A DNA stretch of 64,000 nt from JAJPKK01 sp963844635 (GCA_963844635.1 CAWJPD010000001.1:425928-489927), one strand, 5' to 3'. Positions 1 through 8,696 are shown, numbered from the stretch's first letter. The notes: generated from the sequence alone by a model not told the origin. Program-made: numbers and translations.

Positions 1-822
1 CTCGCCGATGAGATCGGGCGGGCGCAGCACCGCACCTTCGTCATTGAATATCGATCCGGCGCGAACTCCTTGATCGGCACCGAAGCGGTGGCGCGGGCCG
101 CGCCGGACGGCAATACGCTGCTGGTCAATGCTCCGAGCCCGTTCGTCGTCATCCCTCATCTGCAAAAGCTCAGCTACGACCCGCTGACGAGCTTCGAGCC
201 GATCTGCAATCTGGTGAAATTCCCGGATGTCATTGCCGTCAACAGCGTTTCTCCCTATCGCACCCTCGGCGAGTTTCTGGATGCGGCACGCGCGCGTCCT
301 GGCGAACTCACCCTTGCGAGCGTCGGCCCGGCATCGCTGACGCAGGTGGCGTTCGAGGCGCTCAAGCGCGCCGCCGGTGCAAACGTCACGTTCATCCCTT
401 ATCCAGGGATCGCGCCGGCCGTGAACGCCCTTTTGGGCGGGCACGTGACGTCCTATTGGGGCGTCTATCGTGATGTTTCCGAACAGATCGGGGCTGGCCA
501 GCTGCGCGCAATCGCGACCGCCGACCGTAGCCGCTCCGGTCCCGTCAAGGACCTGCAAACGCTTGCCGATTACGGCTACACCGATGTGAAGGTGGGTGCC
601 TGGTTCGGCCTGTTTGCGCCGGCAAGGACGCCGCAGGGAAAGGTGAGCCAGCTCGTGCAATGGTTCACTTCGGCATTGCGTGTGCCCGAAGTCAAGGCGC
701 GTCTCGAGTTTCAGGGCCTTTATCCGGATGGCACGTGCGGCCCCGATTTTGCCGCTGATATCCGCCGCCAATATGACGATTACGGGCGCATCATCCGCGC
801 GATCAATTTCAAGCTGGAGTGA
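1..822 (+). CDS. Bug/TctC-family solute-binding protein, 5' truncated by window edge
   Basis: The reading frame is open from base 1, so the true start and signal peptide lie outside the window; about 273 residues remain. The segment GTEAVARAAPDGNTLL followed by a region on early promoters of the fold (YDP..SFEPI) and the late APARTPQ motif are typical of Bug proteins, the periplasmic receptors of tripartite tricarboxylate transporters that bind carboxylates or other small acids. The ligand cannot be read from sequence. It ends 205 bp before phaB, with a copy of the dispersed palindromic repeat between them, so it is probably not co-transcribed with phaB. Confidence 0.9.
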   Translation, partial: LADEIGRAQHRTFVIEYRSGANSLIGTEAVARAAPDGNTLLVNAPSPFVVIPHLQKLSYDPLTSFEPICNLVKFPDVIAVNSVSPYRTLGEFLDAARARPGELTLASVGPASLTQVAFEALKRAAGANVTFIPYPGIAPAVNALLGGHVTSYWGVYRDVSEQIGAGQLRAIATADRSRSGPVKDLQTLADYGYTDVKVGAWFGLFAPARTPQGKVSQLVQWFTSALRVPEVKARLEFQGLYPDGTCGPDFAADIRRQYDDYGRIIRAINFKLE

Positions 823-903
823 TACATCGCTCGGACGCGGCAGGATGCGGCTCCGCCGATTTGACCTCACCGCCGCCATCATGGAACATGGCTTCCCGGC
901 AGC

Positions 904-1000
904 AGAGCGGGACGCGTTCACCTTGAATGGCTCCCGCTCGGTTCGGTTTGATTTGACGCATGATCTTGTCCGAAAGGTCTGCAACTTTTCGGGATCATGC
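904..1000 (+). repeat. Dispersed two-module intergenic repeat, copy 1
   Basis: Module A begins AGAGCGGGA and contains a TTGAAT-centred inverted repeat; module B is a hairpin of the type GCATGATCTTGTCCGAAA ... TTTCGGGATCATGC. Related copies are at 8425, 10937, 43487, 46919, 53831 and 55219. It fills the gap between the Bug gene and phaB. Confidence 0.85.
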
Positions 1001-1026
1001 ACTGACGAACAAAAGGGGAGGGAGCG

Positions 1027-1752
1027 ATGGCACGAGTGGCGGTGGTCACTGGTGGTACGCGAGGCATTGGGGCTGCTGTTACGCGCGCGCTCCACGCGGC
1101 AAACTACAAGGTTGCGGCCAATTATGGCAGCAATGACGAGGCAGCGCACAAATTCAAGGCGGAGACCGGCATCGAGGTTTTCAAATGGGATGTTTCTTCC
1201 TATGACGCCTGCGTTTCCGGACTCGCCGCCGTCGAGTCCGCGCTCGGACCGGTCGACGTCCTCGTCAATAATGCCGGCATCACCCGCGACAGCATGTTCC
1301 ACCGCATGAAGCCGGAGCACTGGCTCGCCGTGATCAACACCAACCTCGTGTCGCTGTTCAATATGTGCCGTCCGGTGATCGAAGGCATGCGTTCACGCAA
1401 GTTCGGCCGCATCATCAACATTTCGTCGATCAACGCCCAGAAGGGCCAGATGGGCCAGACCAATTATTCCGCGGCCAAGGCGGGTGAGATCGGCTTCACC
1501 AAGGCGTTGGCGCAGGAAAATGCGCGGCTCGGCATAACCGTGAATGCCATTTGTCCAGGTTACATCAACACGGAGATGGTGGGATCGATGCCGAAGGAGG
1601 TGTTGGAAAAATCGGTGTTGCCGTTAATCCCCATTGGCCGGCTGGGTGAGCCGGAAGAGGTCGCGCGCTGCGTTCTCTTTCTCGCCTCCGATGCCGCCGG
1701 CCTGATCACCGGCTCGACGCTTTCCGCCAATGGCGGACAGGTCATGGTGTGA
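1027..1752 (+). CDS. phaB: Acetoacetyl-CoA reductase (PhaB-type SDR)
   Basis: The 241-residue protein is a classical short-chain dehydrogenase: nucleotide-binding TGGTRGIG at residues 8-15, NNAG at 81-84, and catalytic Ser134, Tyr147 and Lys151 in NYSAAK. The stretch SSINAQKGQMGQTNYSAAK is the signature that separates PhaB from FabG. It reduces acetoacetyl-CoA to (R)-3-hydroxybutyryl-CoA with NADPH for polyhydroxybutyrate synthesis in the cytoplasm. A strong ribosome-binding site (GGGGAGGGAG) precedes the ATG. No phaA or phaC lies nearby in the window. The following gene starts inside the stop region, which suggests translational coupling. Confidence 0.93.
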   Translation: MARVAVVTGGTRGIGAAVTRALHAANYKVAANYGSNDEAAHKFKAETGIEVFKWDVSSYDACVSGLAAVESALGPVDVLVNNAGITRDSMFHRMKPEHWLAVINTNLVSLFNMCRPVIEGMRSRKFGRIINISSINAQKGQMGQTNYSAAKAGEIGFTKALAQENARLGITVNAICPGYINTEMVGSMPKEVLEKSVLPLIPIGRLGEPEEVARCVLFLASDAAGLITGSTLSANGGQVMV

Positions 1753-2723
1753 ATGCTTGCGTGGCGCAAGTGGCGCACGCCCCCTTCGCACCGACTTCGT
1801 CTCCGACGAACGCCGTCACGATTGAACTGACCGCGGTCATCGTCGCGGTGACCGCCGAGGACCCGCGTGTCCTGACGATCCATGACGCTGCGGCCCTGCC
1901 GTCAGGACCGTTCCAGTCGGCGCATCGCACGCTTCAAACAGGCCTGCGGTCCTGGGTTGAGCAGCAAACCCATCATCCGCTCGGCTACGTCGAGCAGCTC
2001 TACACATTTGCCGACAGCGACCGCACTCACGAGGGGGCCGGAGACCGGCTGGTGTCGATCAGCTATCTCGGTCTCACACGGGAAGGGCCGGCGTCCGGCA
2101 AACACGATCCGGCTTGGCAGAGCTGGTATCGATTTCTGCCCTGGGAGGACTTTCGTGCCGGCGCGCCGGCCATGGTCACCCGGCTGATTGCGCCGCGTCT
2201 GCGTGCCTGGGCGAAGGCTGCGGCCGACCGCGGCCTGCGCCGCGAGCGCAGGAACCGTATTGATATCGCGTTTGGACTGTCTGACCATCCGTGGAATGAG
2301 GAGCTGGCGCTGCAACGTTACGAGCTGCTCTACGAGGTGGGCCTCGCCCCGGAAGCCCTGCGGCGCGACCCCGCCGACGAGACATTGCCTGGAGCGGTGA
2401 TGCGGCAGGACCATCGGCGCATCCTCGCCACCGGCATCGCACGGCTGCGGGCCAAGATCAAATACCGGCCGGTGGTGTTCGAACTGATGCCGGAAAGCTT
2501 CACGCTGCTTGCGCTGCAGCGGACGGTGGAAGCGCTCGCCGGACAGCCGCTGCATAAGCAGAATTTTCGCCGGTTGATCGATCAACAAGGCCTTGTCGAG
2601 GAAACCGGGCAGATTGAAACCCAGACCGGCGGACGGCCGGCGAAACTTTTCCGTTTCCGCCGCGAGGTGCTGCTGGAGCGCGCCGCCGTGGGTACCAAGC
2701 TTCCGTTGACGCGGCCGGCATGA
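1749..2723 (+). CDS. NrtR-type Nudix-related NAD metabolism regulator
   Basis: The 324-residue protein starts with GTG overlapping the phaB stop. The N-terminal two thirds is a Nudix-like fold (HPLGYVEQLYTFADSDR about residues 77-93, then VSISYLGL) in which no complete Nudix catalytic box is visible, as expected for a ligand sensor. The C-terminal part (about 245-310) is the winged helix of NrtR: FTLLALQRTVEAL, LHKQNFRRLI, and GGRPAKLFRF. NrtR proteins bind ADP-ribose or related NAD metabolites and repress NAD biosynthesis genes. nadA lies directly downstream across a gap holding two inverted copies of one motif, which fits a local target. The exact ligand is unknown. Confidence 0.82.
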   Translation: MNACVAQVAHAPFAPTSSPTNAVTIELTAVIVAVTAEDPRVLTIHDAAALPSGPFQSAHRTLQTGLRSWVEQQTHHPLGYVEQLYTFADSDRTHEGAGDRLVSISYLGLTREGPASGKHDPAWQSWYRFLPWEDFRAGAPAMVTRLIAPRLRAWAKAAADRGLRRERRNRIDIAFGLSDHPWNEELALQRYELLYEVGLAPEALRRDPADETLPGAVMRQDHRRILATGIARLRAKIKYRPVVFELMPESFTLLALQRTVEALAGQPLHKQNFRRLIDQQGLVEETGQIETQTGGRPAKLFRFRREVLLERAAVGTKLPLTRPA

Positions 2724-2769
2724 TTTGGAAGCGGGCGCGGCAGCGGCGCCCTTGACAGCACGACCTTTA

Positions 2770-2838
2770 TACTCACATGTAGCATAATACGGGGGCGGTG
2801 TGCGTAGGCCTTCGTTGCCCTTATGCTCGTCATGAGTA
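2770..2838. promoter_or_regulatory. Inverted pair of TACTCA-N5-AGCATAA sites upstream of nadA (candidate NrtR operators)
   Basis: The 18-mer at 2770-2787 on the + strand and the 18-mer at 2821-2838 on the - strand share TACTCA, a 5-base variable centre, then AGCATAA, that is 13 fixed positions. They lie 33 bp apart, between the NrtR-like gene and nadA. A TTGACA -35-like element at 2752-2757 puts the first site about where the -10 box would be. The assignment to NrtR is inference from position. Confidence 0.55.
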
Positions 2839-2863
2839 CAATGGGGTGCGATCGAGGTAGATC

Positions 2864-3856
2864 ATGCTGATGGAACCTTTTGTTCATAGTCCTGCCTTTG
2901 GCGGGGCCTCCCTCTACGCCCGCGTGAAGACGGTCGTTCCCCCGGTAGAATGGCCGTTCTTCGAGAAGGACATCGAGGCCATTCTTGCGCTCAAGCGCAA
3001 GCGTAATGCGGTCATTCTCGCGCACAATTATCAGACCCCGGAAATCTTCCATTGCGTCGCCGATATCGTCGGTGACAGCCTTGCGCTTGCGCGCGAAGCG
3101 ACGAGGGTTGATGCCGATGTCATCGTGCTGGCAGGCGTGCATTTCATGGCGGAGACGGCGAAGCTTCTCAACCCGGAGAAGACGGTGGTGATCCCCGATC
3201 CCGCAGCAGGCTGCTCGCTCGCCGCCGCGATCACGCCGGCCGACGTGCGGCTGTTGCGCGAGCGCTATCCCGGTGTTCCCGTCGTCGCCTATGTGAATAC
3301 GTCGGCGGCGGTGAAGGCCGCCTCCGACATCTGCTGCACCTCCGGCAACGCCAAGAAAATCGTCAAATCGCTCGGTACCGATCGCGTGATCATGCTCCCG
3401 GACGAATATTTGGCACAGAACGTCGCCAAACAGACTGGCGTCGAGATCATCGCTTGGGCCGGGCATTGCGAAGTGCATGAGCGCTTCACTCCCGAGGACA
3501 TCCACGAATTGCGCGAGCGGCACCCCGGCGTCATCGTGCTCGCGCATCCCGAGTGTCGGCCCGACGTGATTGCACAGGCCGATTTCGCGGGATCGACCGC
3601 AGCAATGATCGACTACGTCGATGCCAAGAAGCCGTCGCGCGTGGTTTTAGTGACGGAATGCTCAATGAGCGACAACGTCGCCGTCGCACATCCCGACATC
3701 GAATTCGTGCGACCGTGCAATCTTTGTCCGCACATGAAGCGGATCACGCTGCCGAAGATCAGGCGTGCGCTCGAAACGCTCAGCCACGAGGTGACGATCG
3801 CACCGGATGTCGCCGCCGCGGCGAGGCGCGCCGTCGAGCGCATGCTTGCGGTGTAA
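2864..3856 (+). CDS. nadA: Quinolinate synthase A
   Basis: The 330-residue enzyme condenses iminoaspartate with dihydroxyacetone phosphate to quinolinate in NAD synthesis and carries an oxygen-sensitive [4Fe-4S] cluster. The three cluster ligands are visible: Cys117 in AAGCSLA, Cys202 in GHCEVHE, and Cys288 in CNLCPHM. The substrate motif HNYQ is at 54-57. Length agrees with the family. Initiation at ATG 2864 leaves a short N-terminal extension typical of alphaproteobacteria. The usual partners nadB and nadC do not follow; the next gene is unrelated. Likely controlled by the upstream regulator and its paired sites. Confidence 0.96.
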   Translation: MLMEPFVHSPAFGGASLYARVKTVVPPVEWPFFEKDIEAILALKRKRNAVILAHNYQTPEIFHCVADIVGDSLALAREATRVDADVIVLAGVHFMAETAKLLNPEKTVVIPDPAAGCSLAAAITPADVRLLRERYPGVPVVAYVNTSAAVKAASDICCTSGNAKKIVKSLGTDRVIMLPDEYLAQNVAKQTGVEIIAWAGHCEVHERFTPEDIHELRERHPGVIVLAHPECRPDVIAQADFAGSTAAMIDYVDAKKPSRVVLVTECSMSDNVAVAHPDIEFVRPCNLCPHMKRITLPKIRRALETLSHEVTIAPDVAAAARRAVERMLAV

Positions 3857-3984
3857 ATGGGGATCGGCGAGCGAGGGTGTCGCGGCCGGCAGAGTGGACC
3901 AGCACGGCGCTTCGAATGCTTGATTGCGCAAGTTAGTGTCTGTCTCTCTTTGCTCACGTTTCTTTCTTAACTAAACTTTCCAGT

Positions 3985-4785
3985 ATGTTAAGATCAAAAA
4001 TGGGCGCAAAGCTGAATTTAACCGACGTGACGCTTCTGACTGCTTCTTCCGTCGCCATCGATGATACGCATGCCGCGCTCTTGCATTGTCTGCGAGGCAT
4101 CGATTTCGGCGCGGTAAAGATGCTGTCCCCGCTCCCGCCCGCGACGCCCGACAGCCGTGTGCAATACATTTATATCCCCCCGCTTGATCTCGTTGGCTAC
4201 AGCAGGCTGATGATTGACCGTCTGAGCGCATACGTTCAGACCTCCCATTGTCTGATCGTCCAGGCCGATGGCTTCGTGCTCGATCCCGAGAGATGGCAGA
4301 GAGAATTCCTTCAATATGATTATATTGGGATCCCTGGCCTGTGTCAGGCTTCGAAAGTTCCGGAAAAAGGTACGTTAACAACGTTGGCAATGGCGGGTTT
4401 TCTCTGCGCAGCAAGAAGCTGTTGGAGGTCACGTCGAGCATGGGCTTCGACCGATACGACTTTCCGATCAAGTCGGAGGAATCTGTTTATCTGCCACTAT
4501 TTATATGAAAAGATGTGCGCCACCGGTGTCCGTTTCGCTCCGCCGCAACTCGCGGCCCAATTCTCGATCGAAACGGCGTCGGCCAACTATGGCCGCTCAC
4601 TTGACACAGTGTTTGGCTTCCACGGCAAGCACTGGTTGAAACGATCCTTTTTGCGGAACACCGCGTCTGGATTGAGTGTGCCTCAGCCAATACGCCGCAA
4701 CGATCTCTGCTCTTGCGGCTCTGGAAAGAAATATAAGCATTGTCACGGCGGCTACATTTACTTGGGCACTCCTCGATTTGGTTGA
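3985..4785 (+). CDS. DUF5672-type protein with C-terminal SEC-C zinc motif, two compensating frame changes
   Basis: The first about 115 residues (LNLTDVTLLTASSV, CLIVQADGFVLDP, YDYIGIP) and the last about 100 (FAPPQLAAQFSIE, GRSLDTVFGFHGKHWL) match the DUF5672 pattern, a glycosyltransferase-like family of uncertain role. Between about 4333 and 4482 the conserved sequence moves to another frame, reading NVGNGGFSLRSKKLLE and then KSEE before returning, so one base appears lost near 4333 and one gained near 4482. The C-terminus is a SEC-C motif, RRNDLCSCGSGKKYKHCHG, a zinc-binding tail seen on SecA and many unrelated proteins. Function unknown. Confidence 0.7.
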   Translation: MLRSKMGAKLNLTDVTLLTASSVAIDDTHAALLHCLRGIDFGAVKMLSPLPPATPDSRVQYIYIPPLDLVGYSRLMIDRLSAYVQTSHCLIVQADGFVLDPERWQREFLQYDYIGIPGLCQASKVPEKGTLTTLAMAGFLCAARSCWRSRRAWASTDTTFRSSRRNLFICHYLYEKMCATGVRFAPPQLAAQFSIETASANYGRSLDTVFGFHGKHWLKRSFLRNTASGLSVPQPIRRNDLCSCGSGKKYKHCHGGYIYLGTPRFG

Positions 4786-4850
4786 TACGTATCTAACAGC
4801 CACCGAAATGTTATCCGAAAAAATAGCCTCTGCCGGCGCGCCGACGGCGC

Positions 4851-5333
4851 TTATTCTTCCCTGTACCCGTATTGCGGGATATTGCCGGTCGCTCCGTAAT
4901 ATTTATACGGCAGGAACTTGCCCGACATCGTGATCTTGACGCGGTCGCCGCGCGGGTCCGGCAGGCGCTCAAGCGCGAGGTCGAAATCGATCGCCGACAT
5001 GATGCCGTCGCCGAATTCCTCCTCGATCAGCGCCTTCAGCGCCGGACCGTTCACCATCACGAGTTCGAAGAAGCGGTAGAGCAGGGGATCGGTGGGCGGC
5101 ATCGACGTACCGCGGTTCGGCACCTCGTTCAGCATCGCCTGCTCGGCGGCGCTGAGGCCGAACAGTTCGGCGGCTTTCGCCTCCTGCGGCCGGGTGAGCT
5201 TCATTTGCCCAAGCAGTGCGCCGGTGATCAGCATCGGCGACATGCCGCCGATCTGCTCGCAGATGTGCCGCCATGCCCAGCCGCGTTCACGCTTGATGTC
5301 GAGAATTTTCTCGCTCAATTGAGCGCGCGTCAT
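4851..5333 (-). CDS. cynS: Cyanate hydratase (cyanase)
   Basis: The 160-residue protein has an N-terminal helical domain (residues 1-80) resembling a POU-type DNA-binding fold and the C-terminal cyanase domain with catalytic Arg87, Glu90 and Ser113 in RFFELVMVNGP and GIMSAIDF. These align with E. coli Arg96, Glu99 and Ser122. It converts cyanate and bicarbonate to ammonia and carbon dioxide as a decamer. No cynT or cynABD genes are adjacent, so this looks like a stand-alone detoxification or nitrogen-scavenging gene. The frame is intact. Confidence 0.96.
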   Translation of the reverse strand: MTRAQLSEKILDIKRERGWAWRHICEQIGGMSPMLITGALLGQMKLTRPQEAKAAELFGLSAAEQAMLNEVPNRGTSMPPTDPLLYRFFELVMVNGPALKALIEEEFGDGIMSAIDFDLALERLPDPRGDRVKITMSGKFLPYKYYGATGNIPQYGYREE

Positions 5334-5449
5334 CTGAGGCTCCTAGGCCAAATGCGGATGGCGCCGGGGCAACACCGGCGCCGCGATGTCATGCAATGGT
5401 TATGGCGTTCGTCGCTGCGGGGTAGTCCGTTCGTCGGCCGCTGTCTTTC

Positions 5450-6211
5450 TCAGCGGAATCGCGGACGCGTAGCGCAGGCTACGTGACCTTCGGAAAGTGC
5501 GCCGGTCACTCCGCCGGGATGCGGGCGTCGTCGTCGGTCGGGCTCGCGCAGCACGTAGCCGCGGCCCCACACGGTCTCGATGAAGTTTTTCCCGTTTGAT
5601 GCGTTGGCAAGCTTCTTGCGCAGCTTGCAAATGAAAACGTCGATGATCTTCAATTCCGGCTCGTCCATGCCGCCATAAAGGTGATTGAGGAACATCTCCT
5701 TGGTCAACGTCGTGCCTTTGCGCAACGATAGCAGTTCCAGCATCTGGTATTCCTTGCCGGTCAGATGGACGCGCTGGGACTGGACCTCCACGGTCTTGGT
5801 GTCGAGATTGACGACGAGATCGCCGGTCTGAATGATTGACTGCGCGTGGCCCTTCGAGCGTCGCACGATCGCGTGGATGCGCGCCACCAGCTCGTCCTTG
5901 TGGAACGGCTTGGTCATGTAGTCGTCGGCGCCGAAGCCAAGTCCCTTCACCTTGTCCTCGATGCCGGCGAGGCCGGAGAGGATCAGGATCGGGGTCTTGA
6001 CCTTGGAGACCCGCAACGAGCGCAGCACCTCGAAGCCGGACATGTCGGGTAAGTTGAGATCGAGCAGTATAATGTCGTAATCGTAGAGTTTACCGAGATC
6101 GACGCCTTCTTCGCCGAGATCGGTCGTATAGACGTTGAAACTCTCGGATTTCAGCATCAGCTCGATCGATTGCGCGGTGGCGCTATCGTCTTCGATCAGC
6201 AAGACACGCAT
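5450..6211 (-). CDS. ctrA: Cell-cycle response regulator CtrA, 3' end frameshifted
   Basis: Receiver domain with phosphoacceptor Asp51 and switch Lys101 (YMTKPFHKDEL), followed by an OmpR-type winged helix (LTGKEYQMLELL, IIDVFICKLRKKL, IETVWGRGYVLREP). CtrA is the essential master regulator of alphaproteobacterial cell cycle and flagellar genes. After LREP the frame reads arginine-rich residues for 253 in total. Removing one G near 5550 gives TDDDARIPAE and a stop at 5506-5508, for 234 residues, which is the usual CtrA length. The long tail is therefore probably an indel artefact. Divergent from fliI, a conserved arrangement. Confidence 0.93.
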   Translation of the reverse strand: MRVLLIEDDSATAQSIELMLKSESFNVYTTDLGEEGVDLGKLYDYDIILLDLNLPDMSGFEVLRSLRVSKVKTPILILSGLAGIEDKVKGLGFGADDYMTKPFHKDELVARIHAIVRRSKGHAQSIIQTGDLVVNLDTKTVEVQSQRVHLTGKEYQMLELLSLRKGTTLTKEMFLNHLYGGMDEPELKIIDVFICKLRKKLANASNGKNFIETVWGRGYVLREPDRRRRPHPGGVTGALSEGHVACATRPRFR

Positions 6212-6593
6212 GCCAGCCCCCTTCCGCGCCGTTTCGGCCTAGTACGGCCGGCTGCACGGGCAGCCCCGGATGAACGCCTTGGCACAACTGATTCGAAACG
6301 CTGACGGGCGATGATTAACAAGACCTCTTTCCATTACGCAAGCGAACGATAGGCAGGCCCTGTCGAATCGGCATAGGATGCGGCGGAGGTGAGGCTTTTT
6401 GCGCACGTCGTAGCTCAAGTCCGGCGTGAAGAATCGGCTCTATCCGATTCATCAACTCGCTCAATATCCGGGCTGGAAGAACCTGCCCGGCAGCTCCAAG
6501 GTCGTGAGGCAATCATTAACGATCCGAGTAAACACGACGTTAATGGGCGAGATATTTGAGCAATTGCGGTGACAGCTTTGCCGCGGCGGTAAC
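6212..6593. other. Divergent ctrA-fliI intergenic region
   Basis: 382 bp between the ctrA start and fliI. It contains isolated TTAA and GATTC words, including TTAACGATCCGAG near 6514, but no complete TTAA-N7-TTAA CtrA box that I could accept. No coding sequence seen. Confidence 0.5.
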
Positions 6594-7916
6594 ATGAAAA
6601 CATTGGCCGACCAGATCGCCGCGCTCGAGCCGGCGCAGATTTACGGGCGCGTGGTCGGCGTTCGGGGCCTCATGGTCGAGGCCGCGGGTCCGTTGCAGGC
6701 GATGTCGATCGGCGCACGCATGACGGTGGAGACGCCGGAGCGCCGCATTCCTTGCGAAGTGGTAGGTTTTTCCGGCGCGCACGCATTGCTGATGCCATTT
6801 TCCACGCTCGATGGCGTACGGCGGGGGTGCCGGGCGCTCATTACCCCTGCGGCCAATACGGTGCGGCCCTCGATTGGCTGGCTCGGACGCGTCGTCGATG
6901 CCATGGGCGAGCCGATCGATGGCAAAGGTCCGCTTCCGCAGGGCCCGTCCCCGGCGCCGCTCCGCAATACACCGCCACCAGCTCATGCCCGGCGGCGCGT
7001 TGGTGCGCCGCTTGACCTCGGCGTGCGGGCGCTGAATACCTTCATGACCTGCTGCCGCGGCCAGAGGCTGGGCATTTTCTCCGGTTCCGGCGTCGGCAAG
7101 TCGGTCCTGCTGTCGATGCTTGCCCGCAACGTCGCTGCCGATGTGTCAGTGATCGGTCTCGTCGGCGAGCGCGGCCGCGAAGTACAGGAGTTCCTTCAGG
7201 ATGACCTAGGGCCCGACGGCCTTGCCCGCTCTGTCGTCGTGGTCTCCACCTCGGACGAACCGGCGTTGCGGCGCCGCCAAGCTGCATTTTTGACCCTCGC
7301 CGTCGCGGAATTTTTCCGTGACGAGGGCCGCGACGTGCTGGTGCTGATGGACTCGGTCACCCGATTCGCAATGGCGCAGCGAGAGATCGGACTTTCCGCC
7401 GGCGAGCCGCCGACCGCCAAAGGTTACACGCCGACGGTGTTCACCGAATTGCCGCGTCTCTTGGAGCGCGCCGGGCCAGGGACCGGTAAGGGGACGATTA
7501 CCGGGCTGTTCACGGTATTGGTCGATGGCGACGACCACAACGAACCGGTTGCCGACGCCGTGCGGGGCATTCTCGACGGCCATGTGGTAATGGAACGCCA
7601 GATCGCAGAACGCGGACGCTATCCCGCGATCAACGTGCTTAAATCAATATCGCGCACCATGCCGAAAGCGGCCGACCCAACCTACGCGCCGGTGATCCAG
7701 CGTGCGCGTCGGGCGATGGCGATTTACGCCGACATGGAGGAGCTGATCCGTCTCGGTGCCTACCGCCAAGGTTCAAGTCTGGAAGTGGACCACGCGATCA
7801 GGCTGCACCAGCCGTTGGAGGAGTTTTTGGCGCAGGGCAAGGAGGAGAAGGCCAGCCTCGCCGAAGGCTATCGGCGCCTCAAGCAGATTTTAGATGCACA
7901 GGAAACCGAAAACTAA
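6594..7916 (+). CDS. fliI: Flagellar export ATPase FliI
   Basis: The 440-residue protein is an F1-beta-like ATPase. Walker A SGSGVGKS is at residues 163-170, followed by GLVGERGREVQEF, the Walker B segment DVLVLMDSVTRFA, and the family signature (YPAINVLKSISRTM). FliI powers export of flagellar axial proteins at the cytoplasmic face of the basal body with FliH and FliJ. The protein matches FliI rather than type III secretion ATPases by context: fliJ follows and ctrA is divergent. The gene starts at ATG 6594. The remaining flagellar genes are not in this window. Confidence 0.96.
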   Translation: MKTLADQIAALEPAQIYGRVVGVRGLMVEAAGPLQAMSIGARMTVETPERRIPCEVVGFSGAHALLMPFSTLDGVRRGCRALITPAANTVRPSIGWLGRVVDAMGEPIDGKGPLPQGPSPAPLRNTPPPAHARRRVGAPLDLGVRALNTFMTCCRGQRLGIFSGSGVGKSVLLSMLARNVAADVSVIGLVGERGREVQEFLQDDLGPDGLARSVVVVSTSDEPALRRRQAAFLTLAVAEFFRDEGRDVLVLMDSVTRFAMAQREIGLSAGEPPTAKGYTPTVFTELPRLLERAGPGTGKGTITGLFTVLVDGDDHNEPVADAVRGILDGHVVMERQIAERGRYPAINVLKSISRTMPKAADPTYAPVIQRARRAMAIYADMEELIRLGAYRQGSSLEVDHAIRLHQPLEEFLAQGKEEKASLAEGYRRLKQILDAQETEN

Positions 7917-8009
7917 CGCAATGATGGCATGTTCCGCCCGATCACGGCTCCGTGCAGGCGTAGCGGTCCCGACCGCAACGAGCCGCGATCGGTCGGGGAG
8001 TTGGGGTCT

Positions 8010-8426
8010 ATGAAGTCGCGTAACACGCTCATTCGCTTGAAAAAGTTTCAACTCGACGAAAAGCGGCGCAGAGTCGCCCAGATTGAGGCCATGATTGCGG
8101 ATTTTCAGCGGATGGCGGCTGACCTCGATCGGGAAATCGCGGCCGAGCAGGAACGCGTCGGCATCTTCGATCCGGGCCATTTTGCCTACCCGACCTACGC
8201 CAAGGCTGCGATTGCGCGCCGAGAAAATCTCCGGCGTTCGGCCGAAGACCTGGTGACGCAACTTGATGAGGCACGGGCAGCCTTGCAGGACAGCTTCGAA
8301 GACTTGAAGAAAGTCGAATTGCTGGACGAGCGCGACCAGGTGCGCGAGCGCGCCGCCGAAGATGCGCTTCAGCAGAGCGAACTCGATACCATCGCAAGCA
8401 TGCGTACGCGCAGCGCTCATTTTTAG
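8010..8426 (+). CDS. fliJ: Flagellar export chaperone FliJ
   Basis: 138 residues if initiated at ATG 8010, which has a GGGGAGTTGGGG purine-rich leader; a start at 7929 would add an unlikely arginine-rich leader. The protein is almost wholly charged coiled coil (RLKKFQLDEKRRRVAQIEAMI, then RRSAEDLVTQLDEARAAL), as for FliJ, which cycles chaperones and activates the FliI ring. It follows fliI by 93 bp on the same strand. Its stop codon TAG overlaps the first base pairs of a dispersed repeat copy. Confidence 0.88.
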   Translation: MKSRNTLIRLKKFQLDEKRRRVAQIEAMIADFQRMAADLDREIAAEQERVGIFDPGHFAYPTYAKAAIARRENLRRSAEDLVTQLDEARAALQDSFEDLKKVELLDERDQVRERAAEDALQQSELDTIASMRTRSAHF

Positions 8427-8525
8427 AGCGGATGGGTTCAGCTTGAATCCCCTCCGCTCGGTTCTTTCGGATTTTGCGCATGGTCTTGGTCCGAAAAATT
8501 TGCAATTTTTTTCGGGCTCATGCGC
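8425..8525 (+). repeat. Dispersed two-module intergenic repeat, copy 2
   Basis: Starts within the fliJ stop codon (TAGAGCGG) and ends in the GGGCTCATGCGC arm. Module B is GCGCATGGTCTTGGTCCGAAA with its inverted partner. It probably acts as the transcript end or a stabilising hairpin for fliIJ. Confidence 0.85.
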
Positions 8526-8617
8526 GCTGCGCATCTCCATGACGCGTTCGGTTCCCGCCCCTTTGCGGCAAGCCCAATGACAGCTCCGCGGCTGCGGTAG
8601 CTGGAAACCGCACGGGC

Positions 8618-8641
8618 AAAAAAAACGCCCCGGGCGGGGCG
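8618..8641 (-). terminator. Rho-independent terminator of the 8697-8921 gene
   Basis: Read on the minus strand, a GC hairpin (CGCCCC / GGGGCG) is followed directly by eight T residues. It lies 55 bp beyond the stop of the small membrane protein gene. Confidence 0.85.
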
Positions 8642-8696
8642 TAGCTTCGAGGTTGGCTGGGGAATTCTTATTCCAGCTTGGGATGGAGCGAATATG

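Noticed and set aside
2582..3547. Minus-strand open frame of 321 codons opposite nadA
   Set aside because: Antisense to a well-supported gene, no family features.
5450..5505. CtrA with a novel arginine-rich C-terminal extension
   Set aside because: Deleting one base gives the usual RIPA-type ending and the normal length.
6510..6560. CtrA box upstream of fliI
   Set aside because: TTAA half-sites are present but no second half-site at the correct 7-base spacing.
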